A DNA stretch of 64,000 nt from Ruegeria arenilitoris (GTDB taxonomy: Bacteria > Pseudomonadota > Alphaproteobacteria > Rhodobacterales > Rhodobacteraceae). The position numbers and the translations under genes were made by a program. Below are positions 34,601-43,043 of this stretch, piece after piece. The stretch lies in the NCBI RefSeq assembly GCF_042675705.1, contig NZ_JBHTJJ010000006.1, one strand, 5' to 3'. Under the pieces are notes generated by a model. The model saw nothing but the letters and a program-made list of their open reading frames with translations. It did not search any database and was not told the DNA's origin. Each line of letters starts with the position of its first letter. Positions within the stretch are counted from its first letter, which is position 1.

Positions 34601-36148
34601 TCGCCGCCGCCGCACCACGACATCTACTCGATCGAGGATCTGGCGCAGCTGATCTATGACCTCAAGCAGATCAACCCGCGCGCCAAGGTGACGGTCAAGC
34701 TGGTGGCGTCCTCGGGCGTGGGCACGATCGCCGCCGGGGTGGCCAAGGCCAAGGCCGACATCATCCTGATCTCGGGCCACAATGGCGGCACCGGGGCATC
34801 GCCCGCCACCAGCATCAAATATGCCGGCCTGCCGTGGGAGATGGGCCTGACCGAGGCGCACCAGGTTCTGGCGATGAACAACCTGCGCGAGCGGGTGACC
34901 CTGCGCACAGATGGCGGTTTACGCACCGGGCGCGATATCGTCATGGCGGCGATGATGGGGGCCGAGGAATACGGCATCGGCACCGCCGCCCTGATCGCGA
35001 TGGGCTGCATCATGGTGCGCCAGTGCCAATCGAACACCTGCCCGGTGGGCGTGTGTACGCAGGACGAGAGCCTGCGCGCCAAGTTCACCGGCAATGCCGA
35101 CAAGGTGGTGAACCTGATCACTTTCTATGCGCAGGAAGTGCGCGAGATTCTGGCCAGCATCGGCGCGCGGTCGCTGGACGAGATCATCGGCCGGGCCGAT
35201 CTGCTGGCGCAGGTCAGCCGCGGGTCGGCGCATCTGGACGATCTGGACCTGAATCCGCTGCTGATCACCGTCGATGGCGCACAGAACATTGTCTATGACC
35301 GTGACAAGCCGCGCAACGCGGTGCCCGATACGCTGGACTCTGAAATCGTGCGCGATGCGGCGCGGTTCCTGAAGGATGGCGAGAAGATGCAGTTGTCTTA
35401 TGCCGTGCAGAACACGCACCGGACGGTGGGCACCCGCGTGTCCAGCCACATCGTGCAGAATTTCGGAATGCGCAACACGTTCCAGCCGGACCACCTGCAT
35501 GTCAAGCTGCAGGGCTCGGCCGGTCAGTCGCTGGGCGCCTTCGCCGCGCCGGGGCTCAAACTGGAAGTGTCGGGTGACGCCAACGACTATGTGGGCAAGG
35601 GCCTGTCGGGCGGCACCATCGTCGTACGCCCGCCGCAGGTCAGCCCGCTGCAGGCCGACCGGAATACAATCATCGGCAACACGGTCCTGTACGGCGCGAC
35701 CGACGGGTACCTGTTCGCGGCTGGCCGTGCGGGTGAGCGGTTCGCCGTGCGCAACTCGGGTGCCACCGTGGTGGTCGAAGGCTGCGGCTCGAACGGGTGT
35801 GAGTACATGACCGGCGGCGTTGCGGTGATCCTGGGTGACATCGGCGCGAACTTTGGCGCGGGGATGACGGGCGGCATGGCCTATCTGTACGACCCCGAAG
35901 GCAAGGCGCAGCTGCTGATGAACATGGAAACCCTGGTGACCTGCCCCGTAACGGTCGAGCATTGGGAGACCCAGCTAAAATCTCTGATCGAACGTCACGC
36001 AGCGGAAACCGGCAGCCGCAAGGCCGCCGACATCCTGCAGCACTGGGATGTCGAGCTGTCGAACTTCCTGCAGGTCTGTCCGAAGGAAATGCTGAACAAG
36101 CTCAGCCACCCGCTGAGCCACGAGGCAGCGGCGGTTCCGGCCGAGTAA
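31616..36148 (+). CDS. gltB: Glutamate synthase (NADPH) large subunit
   Basis: 1510 residues. It transfers the amide of glutamine to 2-oxoglutarate. The N-terminal class II amidotransferase is expected to mature to Cys34 (EEHSSCGVGLV). The central and FMN domains include GEGGEDPAHFVPE and HNGGTGASPATSIKYAGLPW. The 3Fe-4S loop is CIMVRQCQSNTCPVGVCT. The C-terminal beta-helix repeats (GATDGYLFAAGRAGERFAVR and onward) are complete. Full length and intact. It ends the operon before a strong terminator. Confidence 0.97.
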   Translation: MTKYDADWVRAEEAKRKWMAENGLYSEQEEHSSCGVGLVVSVDGKKSRKVVEAGIDALKAIWHRGAVDADGKTGDGAGIHVQIPAPFFYDQIRRTGHEPKMDELIAVGQVFLPRTDFGAQERCRTIVETEVLRMGYYIYGWRHVPVDVTCLGEKANATRPEIEQILISNSKGVDEDTFERELYVIRRRIEKAAAAAGISGLYLASLSCRSIIYKGMMLAEQVAVFYPDLMDDRFESAFAIYHQRYSTNTFPQWWLAQPFRMLAHNGEINTLKGNINWMKSHEIRMASATFGDYAEDIKPIIAGGSSDSAALDSVFEVLVRAGRSAPMAKTMLVPESWSKQAVELPQAWRDMYSYCNSVMEPWDGPAALAMTDGRWVCAGLDRNGLRPMRYVVTGDGLVIAGSEAGMVPINEASVVEKGALGPGQMLAVDMKKGKLYRDKQIKDKLAATLPFGDWVSKINDLDEKLAKVTEKPLFTGEELRKRQIAAGYTVEELEQILAPMAEDGKEAIASMGDDTPSAVLSKQYRPLSHFFRQNFSQVTNPPIDSLREYRVMSLKTRFGNLKNVLDEDSSQTEIVVLESPFVGNAQWEELVANFDAPLAEIDCTFEPGTGALSAALARIRAEAEEAVRSGAGHLVLTDQYSGPGKVAMPMILATSAVHSHLIRQGLRTFCSLNVRSAECIDPHYFAVLIGCGATVVNAYLAEDSLADRIERGLLEGSLTENVARYREAIDQGLLKIMAKMGISVISSYRGGLNFEAVGLSRAMVAEYFPGMTSRISGIGVTGIQSKAEGIHAKGWESGLDVLPIGGFYKARKSGETHAWEATSMHMMQMACNRASYELWKQYSAKMQANPPIHLRDLMDFKPLAKPIPIEEVESITSIRKRFVTPGMSLGALSPEAHKTLNVAMNRIGAKSDSGEGGEDPAHFVPEPNGDNPSAKIKQVASGRFGVTAEYLNQCEELEIKVAQGAKPGEGGQLPGMKVTDLIARLRHSTKGVTLISPPPHHDIYSIEDLAQLIYDLKQINPRAKVTVKLVASSGVGTIAAGVAKAKADIILISGHNGGTGASPATSIKYAGLPWEMGLTEAHQVLAMNNLRERVTLRTDGGLRTGRDIVMAAMMGAEEYGIGTAALIAMGCIMVRQCQSNTCPVGVCTQDESLRAKFTGNADKVVNLITFYAQEVREILASIGARSLDEIIGRADLLAQVSRGSAHLDDLDLNPLLITVDGAQNIVYDRDKPRNAVPDTLDSEIVRDAARFLKDGEKMQLSYAVQNTHRTVGTRVSSHIVQNFGMRNTFQPDHLHVKLQGSAGQSLGAFAAPGLKLEVSGDANDYVGKGLSGGTIVVRPPQVSPLQADRNTIIGNTVLYGATDGYLFAAGRAGERFAVRNSGATVVVEGCGSNGCEYMTGGVAVILGDIGANFGAGMTGGMAYLYDPEGKAQLLMNMETLVTCPVTVEHWETQLKSLIERHAAETGSRKAADILQHWDVELSNFLQVCPKEMLNKLSHPLSHEAAAVPAE

Positions 36149-36166
36149 GACTGCCTGTGAAACCTG

Positions 36167-36202
36167 CCCCGCGTGTTTGAAAAGACACGCGGGGTTTTCG
36201 TT
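36167..36202 (+). terminator. Rho-independent terminator after gltB
   Basis: Stem CCCCGCGTGT (36167-36176) pairs with ACACGCGGGG (36185-36194), followed by TTTTCGTTTT. Confidence 0.88.
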
Positions 36203-36324
36203 TTGTGTCCCCCCGTTTCCGGATTTCTTGAAAAAACATTGTGTGTCGCTAGGCCTGTACACGGAAAGTTTGGAAATTTCGCCAATGCTTCCGCTTGCCA
36301 CCAATTACGCCTGGGAGTCGTCGC

Positions 36325-37242
36325 ATGCCCACGACCTATCTTGACCAGTTCTTTGCCATGGATCCGGCCAGCCCGCCGGCAACGGGGACCCTTCTGACGG
36401 TTGAGAAGTACAATCTGGTCGACCAGAACGACGATGGCGATATCGACAGTTTCGACAATGACTCGGTCAACGGCATCGATGTTACCCGATCCTGGCCGGG
36501 CGATACGGTGACGATCAACGTGTCCGGAGTAGGAAATGTCACCTACACGGGAATCACATTCTATCTGGCTGACGGCAGTCGAGTTTTCACCCCGACGGAC
36601 GGTCAGGTGCTGCAAGAGGGAACGCTTGTCTCGACGACTTTCGTCAATACCGAGGGTCCCCTTGTGGTTCCGGGTGAGCTTGGGCCGCCGTGTTTTACCG
36701 CCGGAACGATGATAAAGACTCCGGATGGGTTGCGCCGCGTCGAGGATCTGCAGGCCGGTGACCAGGTCACGACGGTGGACAACGGCGCGCAGGCTCTGAT
36801 CTGGGTCGGCAGAACCACCGTTGCGGCCGAGGGCAACGCCGCACCCATCCGCTTTGCCGCAGGGGTTCTGGGACTGGACCGTGACACTCTGTTCTCGCCG
36901 CAGCACCGGATGCTGATCGACGATTGGCGCGCGGCTTATTTCTACGGCCACCCCGAGGTTTTGATTGCCGCACATTCCCTGGTCAACGGCACGACGGTGA
37001 CCAGGGTCGAAGGCGGCGAGGTCGAGTATTTCCACCTGTTGTTCGACCAGCACGAGATCGTCATCGCCAACGGCGCCAAAAGCGAAAGCTACTATCCCGG
37101 CCACGCCGTTACGCGGTCTGACCGGCAAACCCAGGCCGAGCTGTTGCGCCTGTTCCCGCAATTGGGAGTGGTGGAAGATGGTGGTCCGAAAACCGCCCGT
37201 CCGGTGGTGCGCCCGCGCGAAGGACGGCTGATCGCGTCATAA
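36325..37242 (+). CDS. Hint-domain protein
   Basis: 305 residues. The N-terminal third is an acidic region (NLVDQNDDGDIDSFDNDSVN) resembling Ca-binding or secreted-protein modules. The C-terminal part is a Hint (Hedgehog/intein-like) domain: CFTAGTMIKTPDGLRRVEDL, AGDQVTTVDNG and LFSPQHRMLIDDW. The first Cys of the domain is present, so self-cleavage is possible, but the last intein His-Asn is not seen. The ATG at 36325 has GGGAG upstream. Many Roseobacter proteins combine such a domain with repeats for export, so secretion is likely but not shown. Confidence 0.85.
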   Translation: MPTTYLDQFFAMDPASPPATGTLLTVEKYNLVDQNDDGDIDSFDNDSVNGIDVTRSWPGDTVTINVSGVGNVTYTGITFYLADGSRVFTPTDGQVLQEGTLVSTTFVNTEGPLVVPGELGPPCFTAGTMIKTPDGLRRVEDLQAGDQVTTVDNGAQALIWVGRTTVAAEGNAAPIRFAAGVLGLDRDTLFSPQHRMLIDDWRAAYFYGHPEVLIAAHSLVNGTTVTRVEGGEVEYFHLLFDQHEIVIANGAKSESYYPGHAVTRSDRQTQAELLRLFPQLGVVEDGGPKTARPVVRPREGRLIAS

Positions 37243-37282
37243 TTCCGTTCCAAATACCGGTGCTGCGGCGTATAGCAGGAAC

Positions 37283-38023
37283 ATGGCGAAGAAAGCAGCG
37301 CGCAAATCCCGCGGTAAGTCCAAAAAGGCAACCCGGTCTCGGAAAAAGGAAACGCTCATCGTTTGGATTCGGCGGTGGGTACTGCGTGTCATCGGTGCCC
37401 TGGCCGCGGCGTTCGTGGCGCTTGTATTGCTTTACACCGTGGTCAACCCGCCGATCACCCATACGATCTGGTCCGAGTGGCGCCGCCTGGGCAAGGTGGA
37501 CCGGGAATGGGTCGCGATCGAGGATATGTCTCCGCACATGGCCCGGTCGGTCGTTGCGGCCGAGGATGCGAATTTCTGCCTGCATTGGGGTTTTGACGTG
37601 AACGCGATCCGCGATGCGCTTGAAGATGGTGGCAACCGCGGGGCGTCGACCATTTCTCAGCAGGTGGTCAAGAATGTCTTTCTGTGGCAGGGGCGCAGTT
37701 GGGTGCGCAAGGCGCTTGAGACCTCCATGACCCCGGTCGTCGAAATCTTCTGGAGCAAGAAGCGCATTCTCGAGGTGTATCTGAACGTGGCGGAGACCGG
37801 TGAGGGCCTGTTCGGGATCGAGGCGGCCGCCCGCAAGAATTTTGGAGTCAGTTCCGCCCAACTCAGCCCGGTGCAGGCGGCGCGGCTGGCGGCAATCCTT
37901 CCCTCACCGCGAAACCGTTCGGTCACGGACCCGTCGGTTTACACTCGCAGACGGGCGGCCGCGATCCGCGATGGAGCGGCCACCATCCGCGCAGATGGTC
38001 GCGCAGATTGCTTCGAGGATTGA
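37283..38023 (+). CDS. mtgA: Monofunctional biosynthetic peptidoglycan transglycosylase
   Basis: 246 residues of the GT51 family, which polymerises lipid II. After a basic N-terminus and a membrane anchor (~30-53) come the family motifs: VAAEDANFCLHWGFDVNAI with the catalytic Glu, RGASTISQQVVKNVFLW, and KKRILEVYLNVAETGEGLFG with ARKNFG. No transpeptidase domain follows, which separates it from class A penicillin-binding proteins. Length matches MtgA. Confidence 0.93.
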   Translation: MAKKAARKSRGKSKKATRSRKKETLIVWIRRWVLRVIGALAAAFVALVLLYTVVNPPITHTIWSEWRRLGKVDREWVAIEDMSPHMARSVVAAEDANFCLHWGFDVNAIRDALEDGGNRGASTISQQVVKNVFLWQGRSWVRKALETSMTPVVEIFWSKKRILEVYLNVAETGEGLFGIEAAARKNFGVSSAQLSPVQAARLAAILPSPRNRSVTDPSVYTRRRAAAIRDGAATIRADGRADCFED

Positions 38024-38082
38024 AACTTCTGCCCGTCAGCGGCTATTGCTGAGCGGTACTCAATTGGTTCGAATGGATCCAC

Positions 38083-38748
38083 ATGGCGCGTTTGTTTCAC
38101 GTTCCCCTGTCCCCCTTTTGTCGAAAAGTCCGCCTGTCCTTGGCGGAAAAGAAGATCGAAGTCGAATTGGTCGAGGAAAAGTACTGGGAAAAATCCCCGG
38201 ACTTCTTGCGCAGAAACCCTGCGGCCAAGGTCCCGGTTCTGCGGCTGGATGGCCGGGTGATGTCAGAAAGCGCGGCGATCTGCGAATACATCGAAGAAAC
38301 GCGGCCGGAACCCGCATTGATGCCGAAAACTCCGGAAGCGCGGTTCGAGGTGCGCCGTCTGGTCAGTTGGTTTGATGACAAATTCCACCACGAGGTGACA
38401 TCCAAGCTGCTGTACGAGCGGGTAAACAAGAAAGTGACCGGTCAGGGCTATCCCGACAGCAAGAACGTCAAGGAAGGCGCGCGGGCGATCAAATTCCATC
38501 TGGACTACATGGCTTGGCTGCTGGATCAGCGGCGCTGGCTGGCCGGAGATCAGATGACATTGGCCGATTTTGCCGCTGCCGCGCACTTGTCGTCGCTGGA
38601 TTACATTTCGGACGTGGACTGGAATCGCAGCCAGGTGGTCAAGGACTGGTACGCCAAGATCAAGTCACGCCCGGCCTTCCGGTCGATCCTGGCGGATCAG
38701 GTGCCGGGCTTCCGCCCGCCCGCCCATTACGCCGACCTGGATTTCTGA
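38083..38748 (+). CDS. Glutathione S-transferase family protein
   Basis: 221 residues. The thioredoxin-like N-terminal domain has LFHVPLSPFCRKVRLSLAEK with a Cys-type active site region, then KVPVLRLDGRVMSESAAICE, the glutathione-binding segment. The C-terminal helical domain holds WLAGDQMTLADFAAAAHLSS. It is cytoplasmic, with detoxification or redox function unknown in detail. It lies 59 bases after mtgA and just before queG. Confidence 0.9.
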   Translation: MARLFHVPLSPFCRKVRLSLAEKKIEVELVEEKYWEKSPDFLRRNPAAKVPVLRLDGRVMSESAAICEYIEETRPEPALMPKTPEARFEVRRLVSWFDDKFHHEVTSKLLYERVNKKVTGQGYPDSKNVKEGARAIKFHLDYMAWLLDQRRWLAGDQMTLADFAAAAHLSSLDYISDVDWNRSQVVKDWYAKIKSRPAFRSILADQVPGFRPPAHYADLDF

Positions 38749-38751
38749 TAG

Positions 38752-38826
38752 GTTGGGGCAGGGGGCTGTCCGCCCCCTCTTGGCCCGTTCGGCCAATTCA
38801 CCCCCGAGGATATTTTGGGCCAGATG
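38752..38826 (+). promoter_or_regulatory. Leader motif upstream of queG
   Basis: The text runs GGGGGCTGTCCGCCCCC, then GGCCCGTTCGGCC, then CACCCCCGAGGATATTTTGG and GCCAGATG. I recall the CCCCGAGGATATTTTTGG motif ending close to ATG as a frequent sequence in Rhodobacteraceae leaders; the GC-rich palindromes before it may act as a hairpin. The GAGG also serves as ribosome-binding site. Confidence 0.45.
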
Positions 38827-39861
38827 AACAGCGCGACGGCATTGAAGGACAGGTTGGTGGCGCAGGCCCGGGCCGAGGGGTTCGTATCGTGCCGGATCTG
38901 TCGTCCTTGGGACGTGCCGGAAGTGCCTGCGCGGTTGGAGGCCTTTCTGGCGGCGGGCTATCACGGGCAGATGGGCTGGATGGCCGAACGGACCCATTGG
39001 CGGGGGGATCCGGCGCAGCTGTGGCCCGAGGCGCGCTCGGTCATCATGCTGGCCGAGAGTTACACGCCGGATCATGATCCGACCGAGGTTCTGGGGCGAC
39101 CCGATCGCGGGGCGATCTCGGTCTATGCGCAGAACAGGGATTACCACGATCTGGTCAAGAAGCGGCTGAAGCGGCTGGCCCGGTGGCTGATTGCCGAGGC
39201 CGGGGGCGAGGTGAAGGTGTTCGTCGATACCGCGCCGGTGCCCGAGAAAGCACTGGGCCATGCGGCCGGGTTGGGGTGGCAGGGCAAACATACCAATCTG
39301 GTCAGCCGGGATTGGGGCAATTGGGCCTTTTTAGGGTCTGTTTTCACTACTCTGAACCTGCCAGCGGATCCACCGGAAGTGGATCATTGCGGGTCGTGCC
39401 GGGCCTGTCTGGATGCCTGCCCCACGGATGCCTTCCCGGCGCCCTATCAGCTGGATGCGCGGCGTTGCATTTCCTATCTGACCATCGAGCACAAGGGGCC
39501 GGTGGATCAGGAGTTGCGCGGCAAGCTGGGCAACCGCATCTATGGTTGTGATGATTGTCTGGCCGCATGCCCGTGGAACAAGTTCGCGGTGGCGGCCAGC
39601 GACATCCGCTATGCCGCGCACCAAGACCTGATGGCGCCGCCGCTGGCGGAACTGGCCGGGTTGGACGATTTGGCGTTCCGGGCCAGGTTCTCGGGGTCTC
39701 CGATCAAGCGGATCGGGCGCGACCGGTTCGTGCGCAACGTTCTTTATGCCATCGGCAATTCCGGGTCGGCGGAGTTGATTCCGGTCGCGCAGGCGCTGAC
39801 CGAGGATCCCGACCCCACAGTGGCGGACGCGGCGCGCTGGGCGGTCGAACAACTGTCGTGA
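38824..39861 (+). CDS. queG: Epoxyqueuosine reductase
   Basis: 345 residues. This cobalamin- and Fe-S-dependent enzyme makes the last step to queuosine in the tRNA wobble position. The two [4Fe-4S] motifs are visible: CGSCRACLDACPTDAFP and CDDCLAACPWNKFAV. The N-terminal catalytic region includes FVDTAPVPEKALGHAAGLGW and GKHTNLVSRDWG. The start is ATG 38824. The end overlaps nothing; a hydantoinase-type gene follows after 71 bases. Confidence 0.94.
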   Translation: MNSATALKDRLVAQARAEGFVSCRICRPWDVPEVPARLEAFLAAGYHGQMGWMAERTHWRGDPAQLWPEARSVIMLAESYTPDHDPTEVLGRPDRGAISVYAQNRDYHDLVKKRLKRLARWLIAEAGGEVKVFVDTAPVPEKALGHAAGLGWQGKHTNLVSRDWGNWAFLGSVFTTLNLPADPPEVDHCGSCRACLDACPTDAFPAPYQLDARRCISYLTIEHKGPVDQELRGKLGNRIYGCDDCLAACPWNKFAVAASDIRYAAHQDLMAPPLAELAGLDDLAFRARFSGSPIKRIGRDRFVRNVLYAIGNSGSAELIPVAQALTEDPDPTVADAARWAVEQLS

Positions 39862-39932
39862 ATGCCGCAAACAGGCTGGACGCGTCGGTTCAAACCGCTA
39901 CACCCGTGACTGCGAACAGGATGGAGACCCCG

Positions 39933-41936
39933 ATGGCGTTGGCTTTGGGCGTGGATACCGGTGGAACCTACACCGATGCGGTGCTGATCCGGGACGAGGA
40001 AGAGGTGATCGCCTCGGCCAAGTCCCTGACCACGCGCGAAGATCTGGCGATCGGCGTCGGGCGGGCGATCCGGGCGGTGCTGGGCCAGGCGCAGGTCGCG
40101 CCCGGTCAGATCTCGATGGCGTCGCTGTCGACGACGCTGGCCACGAACGCGCTGGTCGAGGGGCAGGGCGGGCGCGTCGCGCTGATTTATGTCGGATTTC
40201 GCGACGGTGATCTGGACAGGCATGGGCTGCGCGATGCGCTGAAGGGCGACCCGGCGCTGGTGATCGCGGGCGGGCATAGCCATGCCGGGGCCGAGGTCGC
40301 GCCGTTGGATACAGGGGCGTTGCGCGAATTTCTGGACCAGCAGTCCGGGATTTCCGGGTTTGCGGTTGCGGCCCAGTTCGCCACGCGCAATCCCGCGCAC
40401 GAGCTCGAGATCGCGCGGATCATCACCGAGAAGACCGGCGCGCCGGTGACCTGCTCGCATCAGTTGTCGGCCAAGCTGAACGGGCCGAAACGTGCGGTGA
40501 CGGCGGTGCTGAACGCACGTCTGATCGGAATGATCGACCGTCTGATCGGCCGGGCGCAGGATGTGTTGCTCGAACTGGGCATCGACGCGCCGATGATGGT
40601 GGTGCGTGGGGATGGCGCTTTGATGAGCGCCGAGCAGGCGCGGGAGCGGCCGATCGAAACCATTCTCAGCGGTCCGGCGGCCTCGATCGTGGGGGCGCGC
40701 TGGCTGACCGGAGTTCAGGACGCCTTGGTGTCGGATATCGGAGGGACGACGACCGATGTGGCGCTGATCCGCGATGGCAAACCGGCGATCGACCCGGCGG
40801 GCGCCCGGGTCGGCGGGTTCCGTACCATGGTCGAGGCGGTGGCGATGCGCACTCATGGTCTGGGCGGTGACAGCCAGGTGCATGTGGTGACCGAGGGCCT
40901 GCGCGGCGGTGTGTTCCTGGGCCCGCGCCGGGTGCTGCCGGTGTCGCTGATCGCGGCCGAGGCGCCCGAAGTGGTCCATGCCGCGCTGGACGAGCAGTTG
41001 CGCGCGACCACGGTGGGCGAGCACGACACCTGTTTCGCCCGCCGTGTGCCCGGCATCCATGCCGAGGGTCTGGGTCCGCGCGAGGCGGGGCTGCTGGAGC
41101 GGCTGGGGGACAAGGTTCTGCCCCTGAGCGCCCTGTTGCGCACGCGGATGGAAAACGGCGCTCTGACCCGGCTGGTGGATCGCGGGATGGTTCAGGTCTC
41201 GGGGGTGACGCCGTCGGATGCCAGCCACGTCTTGGGGCGTCTGTCCGATTGGGATGCCGATGCCGCGCGCAAGGCGCTAGCGCTGATTGCGCGCCGGCGT
41301 GTGGGGTCGGGCGACCGGCTGGCGGGCTCGGCCGATGAACTGGCCGGCATGATCGTGGATCAGTTGACCGACCAGACCGTTTTGACCTTGTTAGAGACTG
41401 CTTTTGCGGAAGAGGCCGAGGAGTTCGGCCTGCCGCCCGAGGATCTGGCGCGCCATGTGCTGACGCGGCGGGGGTTGCGCGGGCATCGCGGTCTGCTGGC
41501 GTTGGATACGAAGCTGAACGTGGATGTGGTCGGGCTGGGGGCCTCGGCGCCAAGCTATTACCCGGCGGTCGGCGAGCGGCTGCGCTGTACCATGATGCTG
41601 CCCGACCATGCCGGGGTGGCCAATGCGATCGGGGCCGTCGTTGGGCGGCTGACCATGCGCCGGGCGGGCACCGTGACCGCTCCGTCCGAAGGCCGGTACC
41701 GCGTGCATCTGAACGACGGGCCGCAGGATTTCCCCGCACCCGAACCCGCGCTGGACCTGCTGGAGGCTGAACTGCGGCGCGAGACCGAAAGCGCCGTGCG
41801 TGCGGCCGGGGCCGAGGATATACGGGTCATCGTCAACCGCGACATCCGCACCGCCCGGATCGAAGGCAAGGATGTCTTTGTCGAGGCGATGCTGACCGTC
41901 GAAGCCAGCGGCCGCCCGCGAGTGGCCGTCGGCTGA
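39933..41936 (+). CDS. Hydantoinase/oxoprolinase family protein (HyuA-like)
   Basis: 667 residues. The actin-like ATP-binding signatures GVDTGGTYTDAVLI (N-terminus) and SDIGGTTTDVALIRDGKPA (mid) mark the HyuA/oxoprolinase A family, which opens cyclic amides with ATP or acts in acetone carboxylase-type complexes. No HyuB partner lies next to it, and the gene is flanked by queG and msrA. The ATG at 39933 follows GGATGGAG; an in-frame ATG 12 bases earlier is possible. Substrate unknown. Confidence 0.88.
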   Translation: MALALGVDTGGTYTDAVLIRDEEEVIASAKSLTTREDLAIGVGRAIRAVLGQAQVAPGQISMASLSTTLATNALVEGQGGRVALIYVGFRDGDLDRHGLRDALKGDPALVIAGGHSHAGAEVAPLDTGALREFLDQQSGISGFAVAAQFATRNPAHELEIARIITEKTGAPVTCSHQLSAKLNGPKRAVTAVLNARLIGMIDRLIGRAQDVLLELGIDAPMMVVRGDGALMSAEQARERPIETILSGPAASIVGARWLTGVQDALVSDIGGTTTDVALIRDGKPAIDPAGARVGGFRTMVEAVAMRTHGLGGDSQVHVVTEGLRGGVFLGPRRVLPVSLIAAEAPEVVHAALDEQLRATTVGEHDTCFARRVPGIHAEGLGPREAGLLERLGDKVLPLSALLRTRMENGALTRLVDRGMVQVSGVTPSDASHVLGRLSDWDADAARKALALIARRRVGSGDRLAGSADELAGMIVDQLTDQTVLTLLETAFAEEAEEFGLPPEDLARHVLTRRGLRGHRGLLALDTKLNVDVVGLGASAPSYYPAVGERLRCTMMLPDHAGVANAIGAVVGRLTMRRAGTVTAPSEGRYRVHLNDGPQDFPAPEPALDLLEAELRRETESAVRAAGAEDIRVIVNRDIRTARIEGKDVFVEAMLTVEASGRPRVAVG

Positions 41937-41939
41937 CCT

Positions 41940-42452
41940 CTATTCGGCGGCGCTGCTGCGTTTGGGCAGAACCCAGTCCGGGCGCGGGAAGTGGCAGGTA
42001 TAGCCGTTGGGAATACGCTGAAGGTAGTCCTGATGCTCGGGCTCGGCCTCCCAGAAATCGCCGACGGGTTCGACCTCGGTGACGACCTTGCCGGGCCACA
42101 GCCCGCTGGCATCCACATCGGCGATCGTATCCAGCGCGATCTGTTTCTGCGTCTCGTCGCAGTAATAGATGGCCGAGCGATAGCTCATCCCGATGTCATT
42201 GCCCTGGCGGTTCACGGTGGTCGGGTCGTGGATCTGGAAGAAGAACTCGAGCAGATCGCGATATGTGATCTGCGTGGGGTCGAACCAGATCTCGATCCCT
42301 TCGGCATGGGTGCCGTGGTTGCGATAGGTGGCGTTGGGCACGTCGCCGCCGGTATATCCGACGCGGGTGCGCAGAACGCCGGGCAGCTTGCGGATCAGGT
42401 CCTGCATGCCCCAGAAGCAGCCTCCGGCCAGAACGGCGCGTTGTTCGGTCAT
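41940..42452 (-). CDS. msrA: Peptide-methionine (S)-S-oxide reductase
   Basis: 170 residues. It repairs methionine-S-sulfoxide. The catalytic Cys12 is in AVLAGGCFWGMQDLI; YTGGDVPNATY and GHAEG-type HGTHAEGIEIWFDP follow. It overlaps the end of msrB by 4 bases, forming a coupled msrB-msrA operon transcribed leftward. The C-terminus lacks the extra recycling Cys pair seen in some MsrA. Confidence 0.95.
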   Translation of the reverse strand: MTEQRAVLAGGCFWGMQDLIRKLPGVLRTRVGYTGGDVPNATYRNHGTHAEGIEIWFDPTQITYRDLLEFFFQIHDPTTVNRQGNDIGMSYRSAIYYCDETQKQIALDTIADVDASGLWPGKVVTEVEPVGDFWEAEPEHQDYLQRIPNGYTCHFPRPDWVLPKRSSAAE

Positions 42453-42898
42453 TTCGGGTCCTCCACTTGATCGAGGTATTCGCCATAGCCCTCGGCCTCC
42501 ATGTCGTCACGATGGATGAACCGCAGCGCGGCCGAGTTGATGCAATAGCGTAGCCCACCCTGATCCAGCGGGCCATCGGGAAACACATGGCCCAGGTGGC
42601 TGTCGCCGTGTTTCGAGCGGACCTCGGTCCGGATCATGCCCAGCGAGCGGTCCTCATGCTCCGTGACGTGGTCATGCACGATGGGTTTGGTGAAACTGGG
42701 CCAGCCACAGCCCGATTCGTATTTGTGGGTCGAGGCGAACAGCGGCTCGCCCGATACGATATCCACGTAGATGCCGGGTTCCTTGTTGTTTAGGTGTTTT
42801 CCGGTGCCGGGGCGTTCGGTCCCGTTGCGCTGGGTGACGTGGAATTCCTCGGGCGAGAGGGCGGCGACAACCGATGGATCTTTGGTGTATTTGGGCAT
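42449..42898 (-). CDS. msrB: Peptide-methionine (R)-S-oxide reductase
   Basis: 149 residues. The catalytic Cys119 is in LRYCINSAALRF and Cys64 in ESGCGWPSF. The two zinc-binding CxxC pairs of many MsrB are absent, so this is the zinc-free form. GDSHLGHVFPDGP and the RSKHGDSHL region are intact. It heads the msrB-msrA operon. Confidence 0.95.
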   Translation of the reverse strand: MPKYTKDPSVVAALSPEEFHVTQRNGTERPGTGKHLNNKEPGIYVDIVSGEPLFASTHKYESGCGWPSFTKPIVHDHVTEHEDRSLGMIRTEVRSKHGDSHLGHVFPDGPLDQGGLRYCINSAALRFIHRDDMEAEGYGEYLDQVEDPK

Positions 42899-43043
42899 GG
42901 GTCCTCCGGCGTTTCATACGTTGCCGAGATATTTGGGGCGCGCCGCGACAAAAGCAAAGCCCTGTTTCACCCGGCTCGCGCGATCGTGCGGGTGATCTGC
43001 CGCCGTGCTTCGTGCGTATCAATGAGAAAGAGGAGGTCACGCC

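Noticed and set aside
32585..34861. 758-codon open frame on the minus strand inside gltB
   Set aside because: It lies wholly within the intact gltB gene; long antisense frames are expected in GC-rich coding DNA and the text is low-complexity His/Arg/Gln-rich.
39744..41228. 494-codon minus-strand frame inside the hydantoinase-type gene
   Set aside because: Shadow frame with His/Arg/Gln-rich low-complexity translation.
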